From Lewinellaceae bacterium (GTDB taxonomy: Bacteria > Bacteroidota > Bacteroidia > Chitinophagales > Saprospiraceae), in assembly GCA_016708875.1 (NCBI GenBank), contig JADJFA010000001.1, positions 752,001 through 816,000 on the forward strand: a stretch of DNA of 64,000 nt, read 5' to 3'. Below, one piece after another: positions 48,843 through 57,052 of this stretch (position 1 is the stretch's first letter; the number at the start of each line of letters is the position of its first letter). The position numbers and the translations under genes are program-made. A model generated the notes under the pieces. It had not been told where the DNA came from, did not search any database, and saw nothing but the letters and a program-made list of their open reading frames with translations.

Positions 48843-49709
48843 ATGGAAGAACTGATCAAGAAAGTCCGCAAAATCGAAATCAAAACCCGTCGGCTGACAC
48901 GCAATCTTTTCACGGGGGGATACCATAGTGCCTTTAAAGGACGGGGTATGTCGTTTAGTGAGGTGCGGCAGTACCAGTTTGGCGACGATGTGCGCGATAT
49001 TGATTGGAATGTAACAGCCCGCACGGGCGATCCACACATTAAAATTTACGAAGAGGAGCGCGAATTGACGGTTATGCTGCTCGTAGATGTGAGTGGCTCG
49101 TCGTTTTTTGGCATGAGCGGGCAGTGGAAGCAAGAACTCATCACCGAAATCTGTGCGCTACTTGCCTTTAGTGCCGATTCTAACAACGATAAGGTGGGAT
49201 TACTCCTTTTTTCCGATCAACCAGAACTATACATAGCCCCAAAAAAAGGTCGGCAACACACCCTTCGCATCATTCGGGAATTGCTCAATGTGCAGCAAAC
49301 TGACCGTGGTACCAATATGGCCGCCGCCATTCAATTCACACGCAACGTATTGAAAAAGAGGAGCGTGTGTTTTCTATTGTCCGATTTTTGGGCGGAGGGA
49401 TACGATATTCCGTTGCGCACCCTAGCCCGACGCCACGATTGTGTTGGCATCCATTGTTGGGATGCGCGTGAACGCGACTTGCCAGACGTTGGGCTTCTCC
49501 ACACCCGCGATGCTGAGTCTGGTCAAAACACCTGGCTTGACACCCATGACCCCGTACTTCGACGTGCTTACGCCCAACGTTTTGATGTAAATCGTGACAA
49601 TGCCATTTTGGCCTTTCAGCGGGCTGGAGCAGATTTTCTTAGTCTCCAAACATCTGAGTCCTACGCTTCTGCATTGCTGCATTTTTTTGAAAAAAGGGCC
49701 AAAAAATGA
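48843..49709 (+). CDS. DUF58 protein (Bat/MoxR-associated)
   Basis: 288 aa. N-terminal DUF58 motif GRGMSFSEVRQYQFGDDVRD then IDWNVTARTGDPHIK, followed by a VWA-like domain (LLVDVSGSSFFG with the MIDAS DxSxS, RGTNMAAAIQFT, FLLSDFWAEGYD). It is the usual second gene of Bacteroidota aerotolerance (Bat) operons. Here no moxR lies upstream. The next gene overlaps by 4 bp (ATGA). The ATG immediately follows a CGGCGGGTAAA element, so little native leader remains. Confidence 0.9.
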   Translation: MEELIKKVRKIEIKTRRLTRNLFTGGYHSAFKGRGMSFSEVRQYQFGDDVRDIDWNVTARTGDPHIKIYEEERELTVMLLVDVSGSSFFGMSGQWKQELITEICALLAFSADSNNDKVGLLLFSDQPELYIAPKKGRQHTLRIIRELLNVQQTDRGTNMAAAIQFTRNVLKKRSVCFLLSDFWAEGYDIPLRTLARRHDCVGIHCWDARERDLPDVGLLHTRDAESGQNTWLDTHDPVLRRAYAQRFDVNRDNAILAFQRAGADFLSLQTSESYASALLHFFEKRAKK

Positions 49710-50485
49710 GGAGAATTGCTTCAAAAAGGATCTCAATTTTCCGAAAGTTTTTAACTTTCGGAAAGTTCTTTTCACTCTTCTGTTTTGCGCTCCAGATTCA
49801 AGCCCAGGGAGAACTTCGAATTGACAGCAACCATGTGGAAACAGGCAATCCGTTCGTCTTTACCTTCCGCATTCCAGTTGCGCTGGGTAAACCCGACTCC
49901 TTGAATTTTGCTGTCTGGCGGGACTTCCTGCCTGTACAAAATATTGTGAATCAAACACAATGGCAAAGTGATGGCCAACATTACCATAAATCTGTCACAG
50001 CCCTTTTCTTTGACGAGGATTCAATCCAACTCCCGCCACTTCCCATTGCATTGCGCAGAGGTGATACGGTTACTACAAATGCGCTTCAAATCGTGGTTAC
50101 GGCCACTCCTTCCTCGGACGATCTGAATGACATGGCTCCCATCAAAGACATTCATAGGGAGCCGACTCTTTGGACAGATTACCTCCCATGGGTATTAGCT
50201 GGATTGGGAGTATTGGCCCTGCTGGGTCTGTTGTTTTGGTTGGCAAACCGAAAATCCAAAGCCAAGATTCAAAGCCGGAGTTTGGCGATCCCTCCCCATG
50301 AACTTGCAATAAAAAAACTGAGTGTTCTTGTTCAAAAACAATTGATTATCAATGGTTTTGTAAAAGAACATTATACAGAACTTACCTTTATTCTTCGGGA
50401 ATATTTGGACAAAAGGTTCGGCATCCCAGCCCTTGAATCCACCACAGAAGAGACGCTGGGACATTTGGGAATCACCAATTCATGA
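49706..50485 (+). CDS. Bat-cluster membrane protein of unknown function
   Basis: 259 aa. Signal peptide about 1-34 (FFSLFCFALQIQA). Periplasmic beta-rich domain about 35-145, one transmembrane helix (LPWVLAGLGVLALLGLLFWL, about 157-176), and a cytoplasmic helical tail (SVLVQKQLIINGFVKEHYTE). It lies between DUF58 and the VWA gene, overlapping both by 4 bp, as in Bat operons. The first codons include a short palindrome (CCGAAAGTT...AACTTTCGG, 49741-49761). No specific activity can be assigned; similar in position to DUF4381-type proteins. Confidence 0.75.
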   Translation: MRRIASKRISIFRKFLTFGKFFSLFCFALQIQAQGELRIDSNHVETGNPFVFTFRIPVALGKPDSLNFAVWRDFLPVQNIVNQTQWQSDGQHYHKSVTALFFDEDSIQLPPLPIALRRGDTVTTNALQIVVTATPSSDDLNDMAPIKDIHREPTLWTDYLPWVLAGLGVLALLGLLFWLANRKSKAKIQSRSLAIPPHELAIKKLSVLVQKQLIINGFVKEHYTELTFILREYLDKRFGIPALESTTEETLGHLGITNS

Positions 50486-51456
50486 CCCTCGCTGATCCAT
50501 TCTGGCTGTTGCTTTTCCTTCCCCTTGCCTGGCTCGTCTGGCGCAAAGAAGCGGGCATTTCCCTTCGGATGACGCAACCGAACAGCCAAATGGACGATCC
50601 CAGTTTACGTACAAAAATCAGAGGCAAACTTAGCTGGTTGCGTTGGCTTTCGTTGGCCTTGCTCGTGCTTGCTATGGTTCGGCCGCAGCGCAAATGGGAG
50701 GAAGAAAAAATTAAAGCCGACGCGCTTGATATCGTCTTGAGCATGGATATTTCTCCGTCTATGCTCAGCAAAGATTTCGAACCCGACCGACTTTCGGTGG
50801 CCAAGCGCGTGGCGGCAGATTTTGTTGCAAAACGACCACACGACCGCATTGGACTCGTTGCTTTCTCTGCTGAAGCCTTTACGCAATGTCCCCTGACCAC
50901 CGATCGGCGCGTGGTACAAACCTTTATCAACGAACTTGCAGTGGGTCGTCTCGAAGACGGTACGGCTGTGGGAATGGGATTGGCTACGGCCGTAAATCGC
51001 CTGAAAGACAGCCCTTCGCGCAGTAAAATAGTCGTGCTGCTCACGGACGGGGAAAACAATGCAGGCTATATCGCTCCGCTTAAGGCGGCGGAGATTGCCC
51101 AAACCCTGGGCATTCGCGTTTATTCGGTTGGGATTGGTACAGAAGGTGTGGTCATTTCGCCTGCCCAGCGAAACCCGGATGGCTCCTATTCGTTTGCGCA
51201 ACGGTATATGAAATTCGACACGCAATTATTGGAAGAAATCGCGGCAGCCACGGGCGGCAAGTTTTACCGGGCCTTTTCAGAGCGCGATCTGGAGGCGATT
51301 TATGCAGAAATTGATCGATTGGAAAAGACAAAAATTGAGGTCAGCACCGTACGCCGCACCACGGATTATTTTCACTGGCTGATTGGGGCGGCAGTGTTTT
51401 TGTTGTTGATAGAAATACTGGGGACTTGGGGGTTAATGCGTTCGGTAACACCTTAA
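50482..51456 (+). CDS. batA: VWA-domain membrane protein (BatA type)
   Basis: 324 aa. N-terminal transmembrane pair (LADPFWLLLFLPLAWLVW, LRWLSLALLVLAMVRP). VWA domain about 85-285 with MIDAS DIVLSMDISPSMLSKDF and LLTDGENNAG. C-terminal transmembrane helix DYFHWLIGAAVFLLLIEILG. The layout and position after DUF58 fit BatA. The operon stops here: no batB, batC, batD or batE follow; a hairpin and a convergent gene do. Confidence 0.87.
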   Translation: MTLADPFWLLLFLPLAWLVWRKEAGISLRMTQPNSQMDDPSLRTKIRGKLSWLRWLSLALLVLAMVRPQRKWEEEKIKADALDIVLSMDISPSMLSKDFEPDRLSVAKRVAADFVAKRPHDRIGLVAFSAEAFTQCPLTTDRRVVQTFINELAVGRLEDGTAVGMGLATAVNRLKDSPSRSKIVVLLTDGENNAGYIAPLKAAEIAQTLGIRVYSVGIGTEGVVISPAQRNPDGSYSFAQRYMKFDTQLLEEIAAATGGKFYRAFSERDLEAIYAEIDRLEKTKIEVSTVRRTTDYFHWLIGAAVFLLLIEILGTWGLMRSVTP

Positions 51457-51459
51457 TCG

Positions 51460-51547
51460 AGTTAAAAGTAGCAAGTTAAAAGTGACAAGTTCCAAGCAGC
51501 ATCAAGGCCACTTGGAACTTGTCACTTTTAACTCGTTACTTTTAACT
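51460..51547. repeat. Inverted repeat of AGTTAAAAGT units after batA
   Basis: The arms 51460-51496 and 51511-51547 (37 bp, two mismatches) have a 14-base loop. The units are AGTTAAAAGTAGCA and AGTGACAAGTTCC. It fills the whole gap between convergent genes, 4 bp after the batA stop and 3 bp before the TPR gene stop. Confidence 0.93.
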
Positions 51548-51549
51548 GA

Positions 51550-52392
51550 TTACCCTTTCGCTAACTTCTCGCATTCTGCCAGCAAAAACTCCGCCTTAGG
51601 CCGGAAACGGATATTCGGGTCGTTTTCCGAAAAAGAGCGCTGGAGATATAGCTTCAGTTCTGGAATCGCTAAGGTGTAGCGTTTTGCATGGAATAGACAA
51701 TCGGCTTTGCGCAAACGTGCCAACCAATAAATGGGTTGTACTGCCAGTGAGCGCTCCATCGTATTCTGAAAATCCTGAATAGCGCTATCCCACTCATTTT
51801 TAAGCATGTTTATTTTGCCACGACCATAAAAGGGTTCTGGATTGTGACCGTAAATGGCTATGCTCTTGCTGAAGTCGTATAGGGCGTCGTTGTAGTTTGT
51901 AAGTTTGTAATTTACATAACCCCGGCGCTCGTAAGCCAGCGCATTGTGTGCATATTTTTCGATGGAATTGGTAAGCGCCTCAGAAGCTTGCTCCATGCCT
52001 CCTTGTTGCACAAGTTCGCGCCCCCGCAAGTATTCCGATACCGAAACCTTGTCAGTCTTTGGCTCGATCAGGTGCTGGTCAAGCACTTTGCCGTTTGCCA
52101 CCCACCAGGCGCCTACATTGCCAGCAAGCGCGTATTGTGCTACTTCATAAAGCAAGGCGGTAGTGCTGCGCCAGCGCTTTTGGGTGCTCATCAGCGTTTG
52201 TTGCGGCACAGTGAGCGTATAGCCTTCTTCGCTGAAAACCTGCTCGGCTGTGAACAATACATCGGCCTTGAAATAGTTCTCCACACGGGTATTCCAGTGT
52301 TTCAATACCATATCATAGGTTCTTTGCGAACCAAATTCGAGACGGCCCCTGAAGACCACCTTTAGCTGTAATGCTTGCTGTTGTATTGTCAT
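51550..52392 (-). CDS. TPR-repeat protein
   Basis: 280 aa, no signal peptide. The N-terminal 120 residues match no family I recognise. TPR-like helices follow at about 130-275 (NALAYERRGYVNYKLTNYND, PEPFYGRGKINMLKNEWDSA, PIYWLARLRKADCLFHAKRY). A scaffold role is likely; partners unknown. Confidence 0.78.
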   Translation of the reverse strand: MTIQQQALQLKVVFRGRLEFGSQRTYDMVLKHWNTRVENYFKADVLFTAEQVFSEEGYTLTVPQQTLMSTQKRWRSTTALLYEVAQYALAGNVGAWWVANGKVLDQHLIEPKTDKVSVSEYLRGRELVQQGGMEQASEALTNSIEKYAHNALAYERRGYVNYKLTNYNDALYDFSKSIAIYGHNPEPFYGRGKINMLKNEWDSAIQDFQNTMERSLAVQPIYWLARLRKADCLFHAKRYTLAIPELKLYLQRSFSENDPNIRFRPKAEFLLAECEKLAKG

Positions 52393-52860
52393 CCTGCTGC
52401 TAATTTTAAATTTGAACGGTTTTCACTTGGCAGGGCTCAATAATGTTCACAAAAGACCACTAAGGCTCGCAGATACGCTCCGAATGAACGCAAACAATTT
52501 CCTTTTTCGACTGGACATTAAAACTTGTCTTTTCAGTCGAAAATTAGGGACGCTGCTTAGTACAACAACATTCTTATGCTGTTGTTGACTACTAAAAACA
52601 AGAAATCGTTGAATGATGCCCTTCAAATGTGGTAGCCAGGATGAATGCGATTAAAATTCCAGACTACAAAAGGGTGCTTTCCCACTAGAAAAACAAAGGT
52701 TGCATTTTCTTCTTGGCTGTGCAAGCAAATGGGTTTATTTTTTCTACAAAACTTTTTGTTTTATAGCGTTTTGGACAATTTTATTCCTTTTTGGAGATGA
52801 TTCGGTGCGTGCAACAAAATATAAAGGATGTCTTGTTCTGTTACAAACATGAACCATGCG
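52393..52860. other. Non-coding gap with two small hairpins
   Basis: No convincing gene, tRNA or promoter. Two small hairpins: TTTTCGACTG (52504-52513) with CAGTCGAAAA (52534-52543), and CAACAACA (52563-52570) with TGTTGTTG (52580-52587). The remainder is AT-rich. It may hold a decayed gene or a small RNA. Confidence 0.5.
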
Positions 52861-53036
52861 AATAAGGGTTAAAGCCCCAGAGGGCGACAACGTTTATAGT
52901 GGGGACGAAGTTGAAAAGAGCCGCGTAGCGGCGGTAACATTGGTTCTGGTCAGTTGCCGGGGCTAACGCCCTCCCAAATTTCTTCTACGATGGGCTATAA
53001 ACGTTGTCGCCCCTCTGGGGCTTTTAGCCCCTTATT
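52861..53036. mobile_element. MITE-like palindromic element of about 176 bp
   Basis: Terminal inverted repeats of about 40 bp: 52861-52899 (AAAGCCCCAGAGGGCGACAA, then CGTTTATAG) and 52995-53036 (CTATAAACGTTGTCGCCCC, then TCTGGGGC). A few gaps distinguish the arms. The middle holds a second palindrome CCGCGTAGCGG and GCCGGGGCTAACGCCC. No ORF. It looks like a non-autonomous transposable or REP-type element. No second copy is in the window. Confidence 0.75.
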
Positions 53037-53067
53037 GGCTTGACTAATGTTGAGAAAATAGCCTAGA

Positions 53068-54186
53068 TCAATTATTCAGCATTACGGGCATCACGAGCAT
53101 TAAAATATCGCGGTCATTGCTGTTTTCTTCTACCGGTGTCAGGATGCCGGCGCGGCTGGGACTGCTAAATTCCATTTGAACTTCTTCGGAATCAAGCACT
53201 CCAAGCATTTCGGCGAGAAAGCGGGCGTTGAAAGCGATTTTCATCGGGGCGCCATTGTAGGTGCAAGGAATTTGCTCTGTAGCCTCATTGGAGAAATCAA
53301 GGTCTTGAGCGCTCACGGTCAGGCTTTTGTCCGTAAGCTCGAAAACTACCTGGTTGGTAGTTTTGTTGGCATAGATCGCAATCCTTTTGAGCGAGTTTTG
53401 GAAGTCGCTGCGGTTGGCGGTCATGTTGTTCGGGTTGTCAACGGGAATTACGGCGTTGTAGTCAGGGTAACGTGCGTCAATCAGCCGGCACACGAGTTTC
53501 ATTCCCGCAAAAGCAAAGAAAGCGTTGGCTTTGTTGAATGAAATCGTTACTCCGTCACCTGCAGGGAGCGCAGTTTTGAGTAAATTGAGCGCTTTTTTGG
53601 GCACGATAAACGTGGTGCTGACCTCACCTGCAAGATGGTGGGTGCTGTACTTCACGAGTTTGTGCGCATCGGTAGCTACACAGGTCAGCTTGTCGTTTTC
53701 GATTTGAAAATACACCCCGGTCATTGCTGGGCGAAGTTCGTCGGCGGAAGTGGCAAAGACGGTATTGTTGATCGCGTCAAGCAAATATTTGCTGTTGATT
53801 TTTACGATATCTACACTGTCTGGCTCAGGAATATTGGGGAAATCCTCGCCGTTTTCGCCCGCGAGTTTGTACTTGCCGTATGAGGAAGTGATCTCAATGT
53901 TCCAGTTTTCCGGATTCACGCTAAAAGTTATGGGCTGTTGTGGAAGGGCTTTGAGCGTGTCGAGGAGTATTTTAGCGGGTACTGCCACCGAAAAGTTGTC
54001 GTCAGCCAACACCTCAATCGTGGTGGCGATGCTGGTTTCCAGGTCGGTAGCAGCGATGGTCAGTTTTTTATCTTCGATTTTGAAAAGGAAATCCTCCAAA
54101 ATGGGCAGTACCGGATTGGAACCGATGGCGCCGTTGGCGATTTGGATTTGCTTGAGGAGTTCGGAAGAGGAGACGCTAAATTTCAT
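53068..54186 (-). CDS. dnaN: DNA polymerase III beta subunit (sliding clamp)
   Basis: 372 aa. Three clamp domains. N-terminus MKFSVSSSELLKQIQIANGA; LTIAATDLETSIATTIEV; RPAMTGVYFQIENDKLTCVATDAHKLV at the second domain; the C-terminal end DRDILMLVMPVMLNN matches the family MPVRL end. The ATG at 54186 gives the family's usual N-terminus. Its minus-strand -7 box is at 54254. The mobile element lies 31 bp after the stop. Confidence 0.97.
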   Translation of the reverse strand: MKFSVSSSELLKQIQIANGAIGSNPVLPILEDFLFKIEDKKLTIAATDLETSIATTIEVLADDNFSVAVPAKILLDTLKALPQQPITFSVNPENWNIEITSSYGKYKLAGENGEDFPNIPEPDSVDIVKINSKYLLDAINNTVFATSADELRPAMTGVYFQIENDKLTCVATDAHKLVKYSTHHLAGEVSTTFIVPKKALNLLKTALPAGDGVTISFNKANAFFAFAGMKLVCRLIDARYPDYNAVIPVDNPNNMTANRSDFQNSLKRIAIYANKTTNQVVFELTDKSLTVSAQDLDFSNEATEQIPCTYNGAPMKIAFNARFLAEMLGVLDSEEVQMEFSSPSRAGILTPVEENSNDRDILMLVMPVMLNN

Positions 54187-54253
54187 CAAAATGCAGTATT
54201 GAGTTTGGGGAGGCTTAAGCGTGTAATGCTGTTGGGCAACTCCAATTTGTCAG

Positions 54254-54261
54254 CAAAAGTA
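54254..54261 (-). promoter_or_regulatory. -7 box TACTTTTG of dnaN
   Basis: Minus-strand TAnnTTTG match 67 bp before the ATG at 54186. Confidence 0.5.
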
Positions 54262-54323
54262 GCGGTTTATAGTGTGCTATTTTTTTAAAGAAATTAACAA
54301 ATTGTGGAAAAAACGAGGAAAAT

Positions 54324-54417
54324 CGGGAGTGTTCAAGAAAGTGTGGCACACCTCGGCAACCACATTGATTGTCAACACTCGAATTATAGGTGTGCCACAC
54401 TTTTCTGAACACTCCCG
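54324..54417. repeat. Inverted repeat between dnaN and the M16 gene
   Basis: The arms 54324-54353 and 54388-54417 (30 bp, two mismatches) pair CGGGAGTGTTCA with TGAACACTCCCG and GTGTGGCACACCT with its complement. The 34-base loop contains TCAACACTCG. It sits between divergent promoters, so it is not a terminator for either gene. Confidence 0.9.
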
Positions 54418-54424
54418 GAAAATC

Positions 54425-54432
54425 TACCTTTG
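54425..54432 (+). promoter_or_regulatory. -7 box TACCTTTG of the M16 gene
   Basis: TAnnTTTG match followed by CTC, 7 bp after the hairpin and 103 bp before the ATG at 54536. Confidence 0.55.
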
Positions 54433-54535
54433 CTCTCTTTTTTGAGCGCGGACTTTCAAGGAGTTTGGTTCAGCCACAGTAAACTTAAAGACGCTTTTCC
54501 CAAATAACCCCAGAATTAAACTCAACCACTCAAAA

Positions 54536-55819
54536 ATGCTCAACCGCAAATCTGCCCCAGATATTTACGAAGTGCGCCACCTCACGCTTCCGCACCCAAC
54601 GCTGAGGATACTCGACAACGGCATCCCAGTGTATGTACTTGACTATCCAGGACAGGAAATTGTGAAGGTAGAGGCGGTGTTCCGCGCCGGGAGGGCAGAG
54701 GAAGAAAAACGACTTGCTTCCCGTGCTACTGCCAGACTTTTGCGGGATGGTACCTTGAAAAAATCGGGGGCGGAGATCGCAGAACATCTTGATTTCTATG
54801 GCGCCTCGCTCACGGTACCCAGCAATTTGGACACCTCGAGTTTCATCCTTTTTTCATTAAAAAAATATGCCCACGAGGTAATTCCGACTTTTGCAGAAAT
54901 GCTCCAGTCGCCGTCGTTTCCAGAAGATGAGCTGGAAAACTTTCGCCGCACCAACATTCAGGAACTGATGGTGGAACTTGAAAAAGGGGAGACCGTGGCG
55001 TATCGCAAAGTGACGGAATTGATCTTTGGGGAACAACATCCTTACGGTTACAACTCCATGCCGGAGGACTACGAGGCGATTCAACGGGCTGATTTACAGC
55101 ATTTTTTCAACACCTGGTACACTCCCGACAATTGTATTCTTTTTGCCAGTGGACGCATTGACGAGGAGATTTTAACGATGTTGAATCAGCATTTCGGCAA
55201 ACAGAAAACGGCACACCCCAGCAAACCGGGACGAACACAACACTTCGTGCCTTCAAACCTGAAAACCAAGCCCTCTTCAATCCGTATTTCGCTCCCAAAC
55301 TCACTTCAATCTGCCATTAAAATAGGGCGCAAACTTTTTGACCGAAACCATCCTGATTTCAATGGATTGGTGGTGTTGAATACTGTGCTGGGCGGTTATT
55401 TCGGTTCGCGATTGATGACCAATATTCGCGAAAAAAAAGGCTTCACCTACAACATCTACTCTACTGTTGATGCTTATTTGAGCGACGGCTGCCTCTATAT
55501 TGCCACAGAAGTCAGCCCAGAAAAATCAGCCAGTGCCGTACGCGCTATTTTCAGAGAAATGAAAAAACTGCGCGAAAATCCGGTGCCGGAAGAAGAGCTC
55601 AGTATGGTGCGAAACTACATCCTTGGGATGTTACTCAACGGCTTGGATGGGCCGATTAATAGTTCAGATATGGTGCGCAACCTGATTGTAGAAAACCAAT
55701 CACCCGAAAAGTTTGAGGCCCTTGTGCAGACCATTCGCTGTATTACTGCTGAAGACCTACAAGCTTTGGCACAGCAGTATTTGCAACCGAATGATTTTTG
55801 GGTGGTTACAGTGGGGTAA
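54536..55819 (+). CDS. M16-family peptidase homologue without the zinc motif
   Basis: 427 aa. Fold typical of M16: LDNGIPVYVLDYPGQEIVKV, NLDTSSFILFSLKKYAHE, YNSMPEDYEAIQRADLQHFF and GGYFGSRLMTNIREKKGFTYNIYS in the second half. The inverted zinc motif HxxEH expected after the RAGRAEE stretch is replaced (here SRATARLLRDG), so this subunit should not be catalytic. In many bacteria such a partner pairs with an active M16 protein; none is next to it here. No signal peptide is evident. Odd: a stand-alone inactive member. Confidence 0.88.
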   Translation: MLNRKSAPDIYEVRHLTLPHPTLRILDNGIPVYVLDYPGQEIVKVEAVFRAGRAEEEKRLASRATARLLRDGTLKKSGAEIAEHLDFYGASLTVPSNLDTSSFILFSLKKYAHEVIPTFAEMLQSPSFPEDELENFRRTNIQELMVELEKGETVAYRKVTELIFGEQHPYGYNSMPEDYEAIQRADLQHFFNTWYTPDNCILFASGRIDEEILTMLNQHFGKQKTAHPSKPGRTQHFVPSNLKTKPSSIRISLPNSLQSAIKIGRKLFDRNHPDFNGLVVLNTVLGGYFGSRLMTNIREKKGFTYNIYSTVDAYLSDGCLYIATEVSPEKSASAVRAIFREMKKLRENPVPEEELSMVRNYILGMLLNGLDGPINSSDMVRNLIVENQSPEKFEALVQTIRCITAEDLQALAQQYLQPNDFWVVTVG

Positions 55820-55878
55820 TTCATTCTTTTTCAAAATTCTAACTTTTTTTTTGGAAAGAAAATTCGCGAAATCCTGCG

Positions 55879-55886
55879 TAGTTTTG
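55879..55886 (+). promoter_or_regulatory. -7 box TAGTTTTG of mreB
   Basis: TAnnTTTG match followed by CGC, 54 bp before the mreB TTG start. Confidence 0.45.
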
Positions 55887-55940
55887 CGCACTTTTTTGTC
55901 CAAATCCGATTCGATTCACAAATTCAAATAGCCCAATACT

Positions 55941-56975
55941 TTGTTCAATCTCTTTAAATTCTTCAAACAAGAACTCGCCGTTGACCTTGGCACCGCCAAT
56001 ACGCTCATCATGGTAGACGACCAGGTGGTAGTAGATGAGCCTTCCATCGTGGCTATGGATCGTGCAACCAAACAAACTATTGCAGTAGGCCACCGCGCCA
56101 TGCAAATGCACGAAAAAACACACGAAAATATCAAGACTGTGCGCCCGCTCAAAGACGGGGTGATCGCCGACTTTCAGGCCGCAGAGGCCATGATACAGGG
56201 AATGATTAAAATGGTGGGTCGTCGCAGAAACATGTTCAGTCACTTAAAAATGGTCATTTGTATTCCCAGCGGCATCACTGAAGTAGAAAAACGCGCTGTA
56301 TTCGATTCTGCCGATCACGTTGACAGTAAGGAAACTTATCTCATACACGAGCCAATGGCCGCCGCACTTGGTATCGGCCTCAATATTGAGGAGCCTATTG
56401 GAAACATGATAATTGACATCGGTGGCGGCACTACGGAAATTGCTGTTATCGCGCTTTCGGGCATTGTGTGCGACCAAAGTATCCGCATCGCAGGCGACGA
56501 ACTGACGAACGACATCATGAACTACATGAAGCGCGAGCACAACATTCTCATCGGCGAGCGCACCGCTGAGCAGATAAAAATCCATGTTGGTTCTGCATTG
56601 CACGAACTAGAGAATCCGCCACCAGATTATGCCGTTAATGGCCGTGATTTGATGACAGGCATCCCGAAGCAAATCAAAATTGGCTACCAGGAAGTGGCCT
56701 ACGCGCTTGATAAAAGCATTAGCAAAATCGAAGACGCTGTACTCCGGGCGCTCGAACTCACTCCGCCCGAATTGGCTTCCGACATTTACAAAACCGGACT
56801 TTACCTTACTGGCGGTGGGGCGCTCCTGCGCGGATTGGACAAACGACTGGAATCCAAAACCAAGCTGGACGTTCATGTGGCCGACGACCCGCTTCGTGCC
56901 GTAGTGCGTGGAACCGGTATGGCATTGCGAAACACCCACCAGTATTCATTTTTGATTGACCGCAAAAGCGTCTAA
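55941..56975 (+). CDS. mreB: Rod-shape actin homologue MreB
   Basis: 344 aa. The start is TTG at 55941, giving MFNLFKFFKQELAVDLGTANT with the usual membrane-binding N-terminus. ATP-binding motifs: VDLGTANTLI (phosphate 1), IIDIGGGTTEIAVI (phosphate 2) and TGGGALLRGLDKRL (adenosine). Directs cell-wall synthesis on the inner membrane face. First gene of mreBCD-mrdA. Confidence 0.96.
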   Translation: MFNLFKFFKQELAVDLGTANTLIMVDDQVVVDEPSIVAMDRATKQTIAVGHRAMQMHEKTHENIKTVRPLKDGVIADFQAAEAMIQGMIKMVGRRRNMFSHLKMVICIPSGITEVEKRAVFDSADHVDSKETYLIHEPMAAALGIGLNIEEPIGNMIIDIGGGTTEIAVIALSGIVCDQSIRIAGDELTNDIMNYMKREHNILIGERTAEQIKIHVGSALHELENPPPDYAVNGRDLMTGIPKQIKIGYQEVAYALDKSISKIEDAVLRALELTPPELASDIYKTGLYLTGGGALLRGLDKRLESKTKLDVHVADDPLRAVVRGTGMALRNTHQYSFLIDRKSV

Positions 56976-56977
56976 AA

Positions 56978-57052
56978 GTGAACGGGGTGAATGGAGAGAA
57001 CTATCTGGCAAAGATCCCAACTTCTCTCCCTTTCTCACCTTTCACCATCACC
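56978..57052. repeat. Imperfect inverted repeat between mreB and mreC
   Basis: GTGAACGGGGTGAATGGAGA (from 56978) against CTCTCCCTTTCTCACC then TTTCACCATCACC (to 57052). Moderate pairing. It covers the mreC start region, so the mreC N-terminus (ERTIWQRSQLLSLSHLSPSP) looks like translated repeat. Confidence 0.55.

Noticed and set aside
52393..52860. tRNA or known small RNA in the gap
   Set aside because: The two small hairpins do not form a cloverleaf or any structure I recognise.
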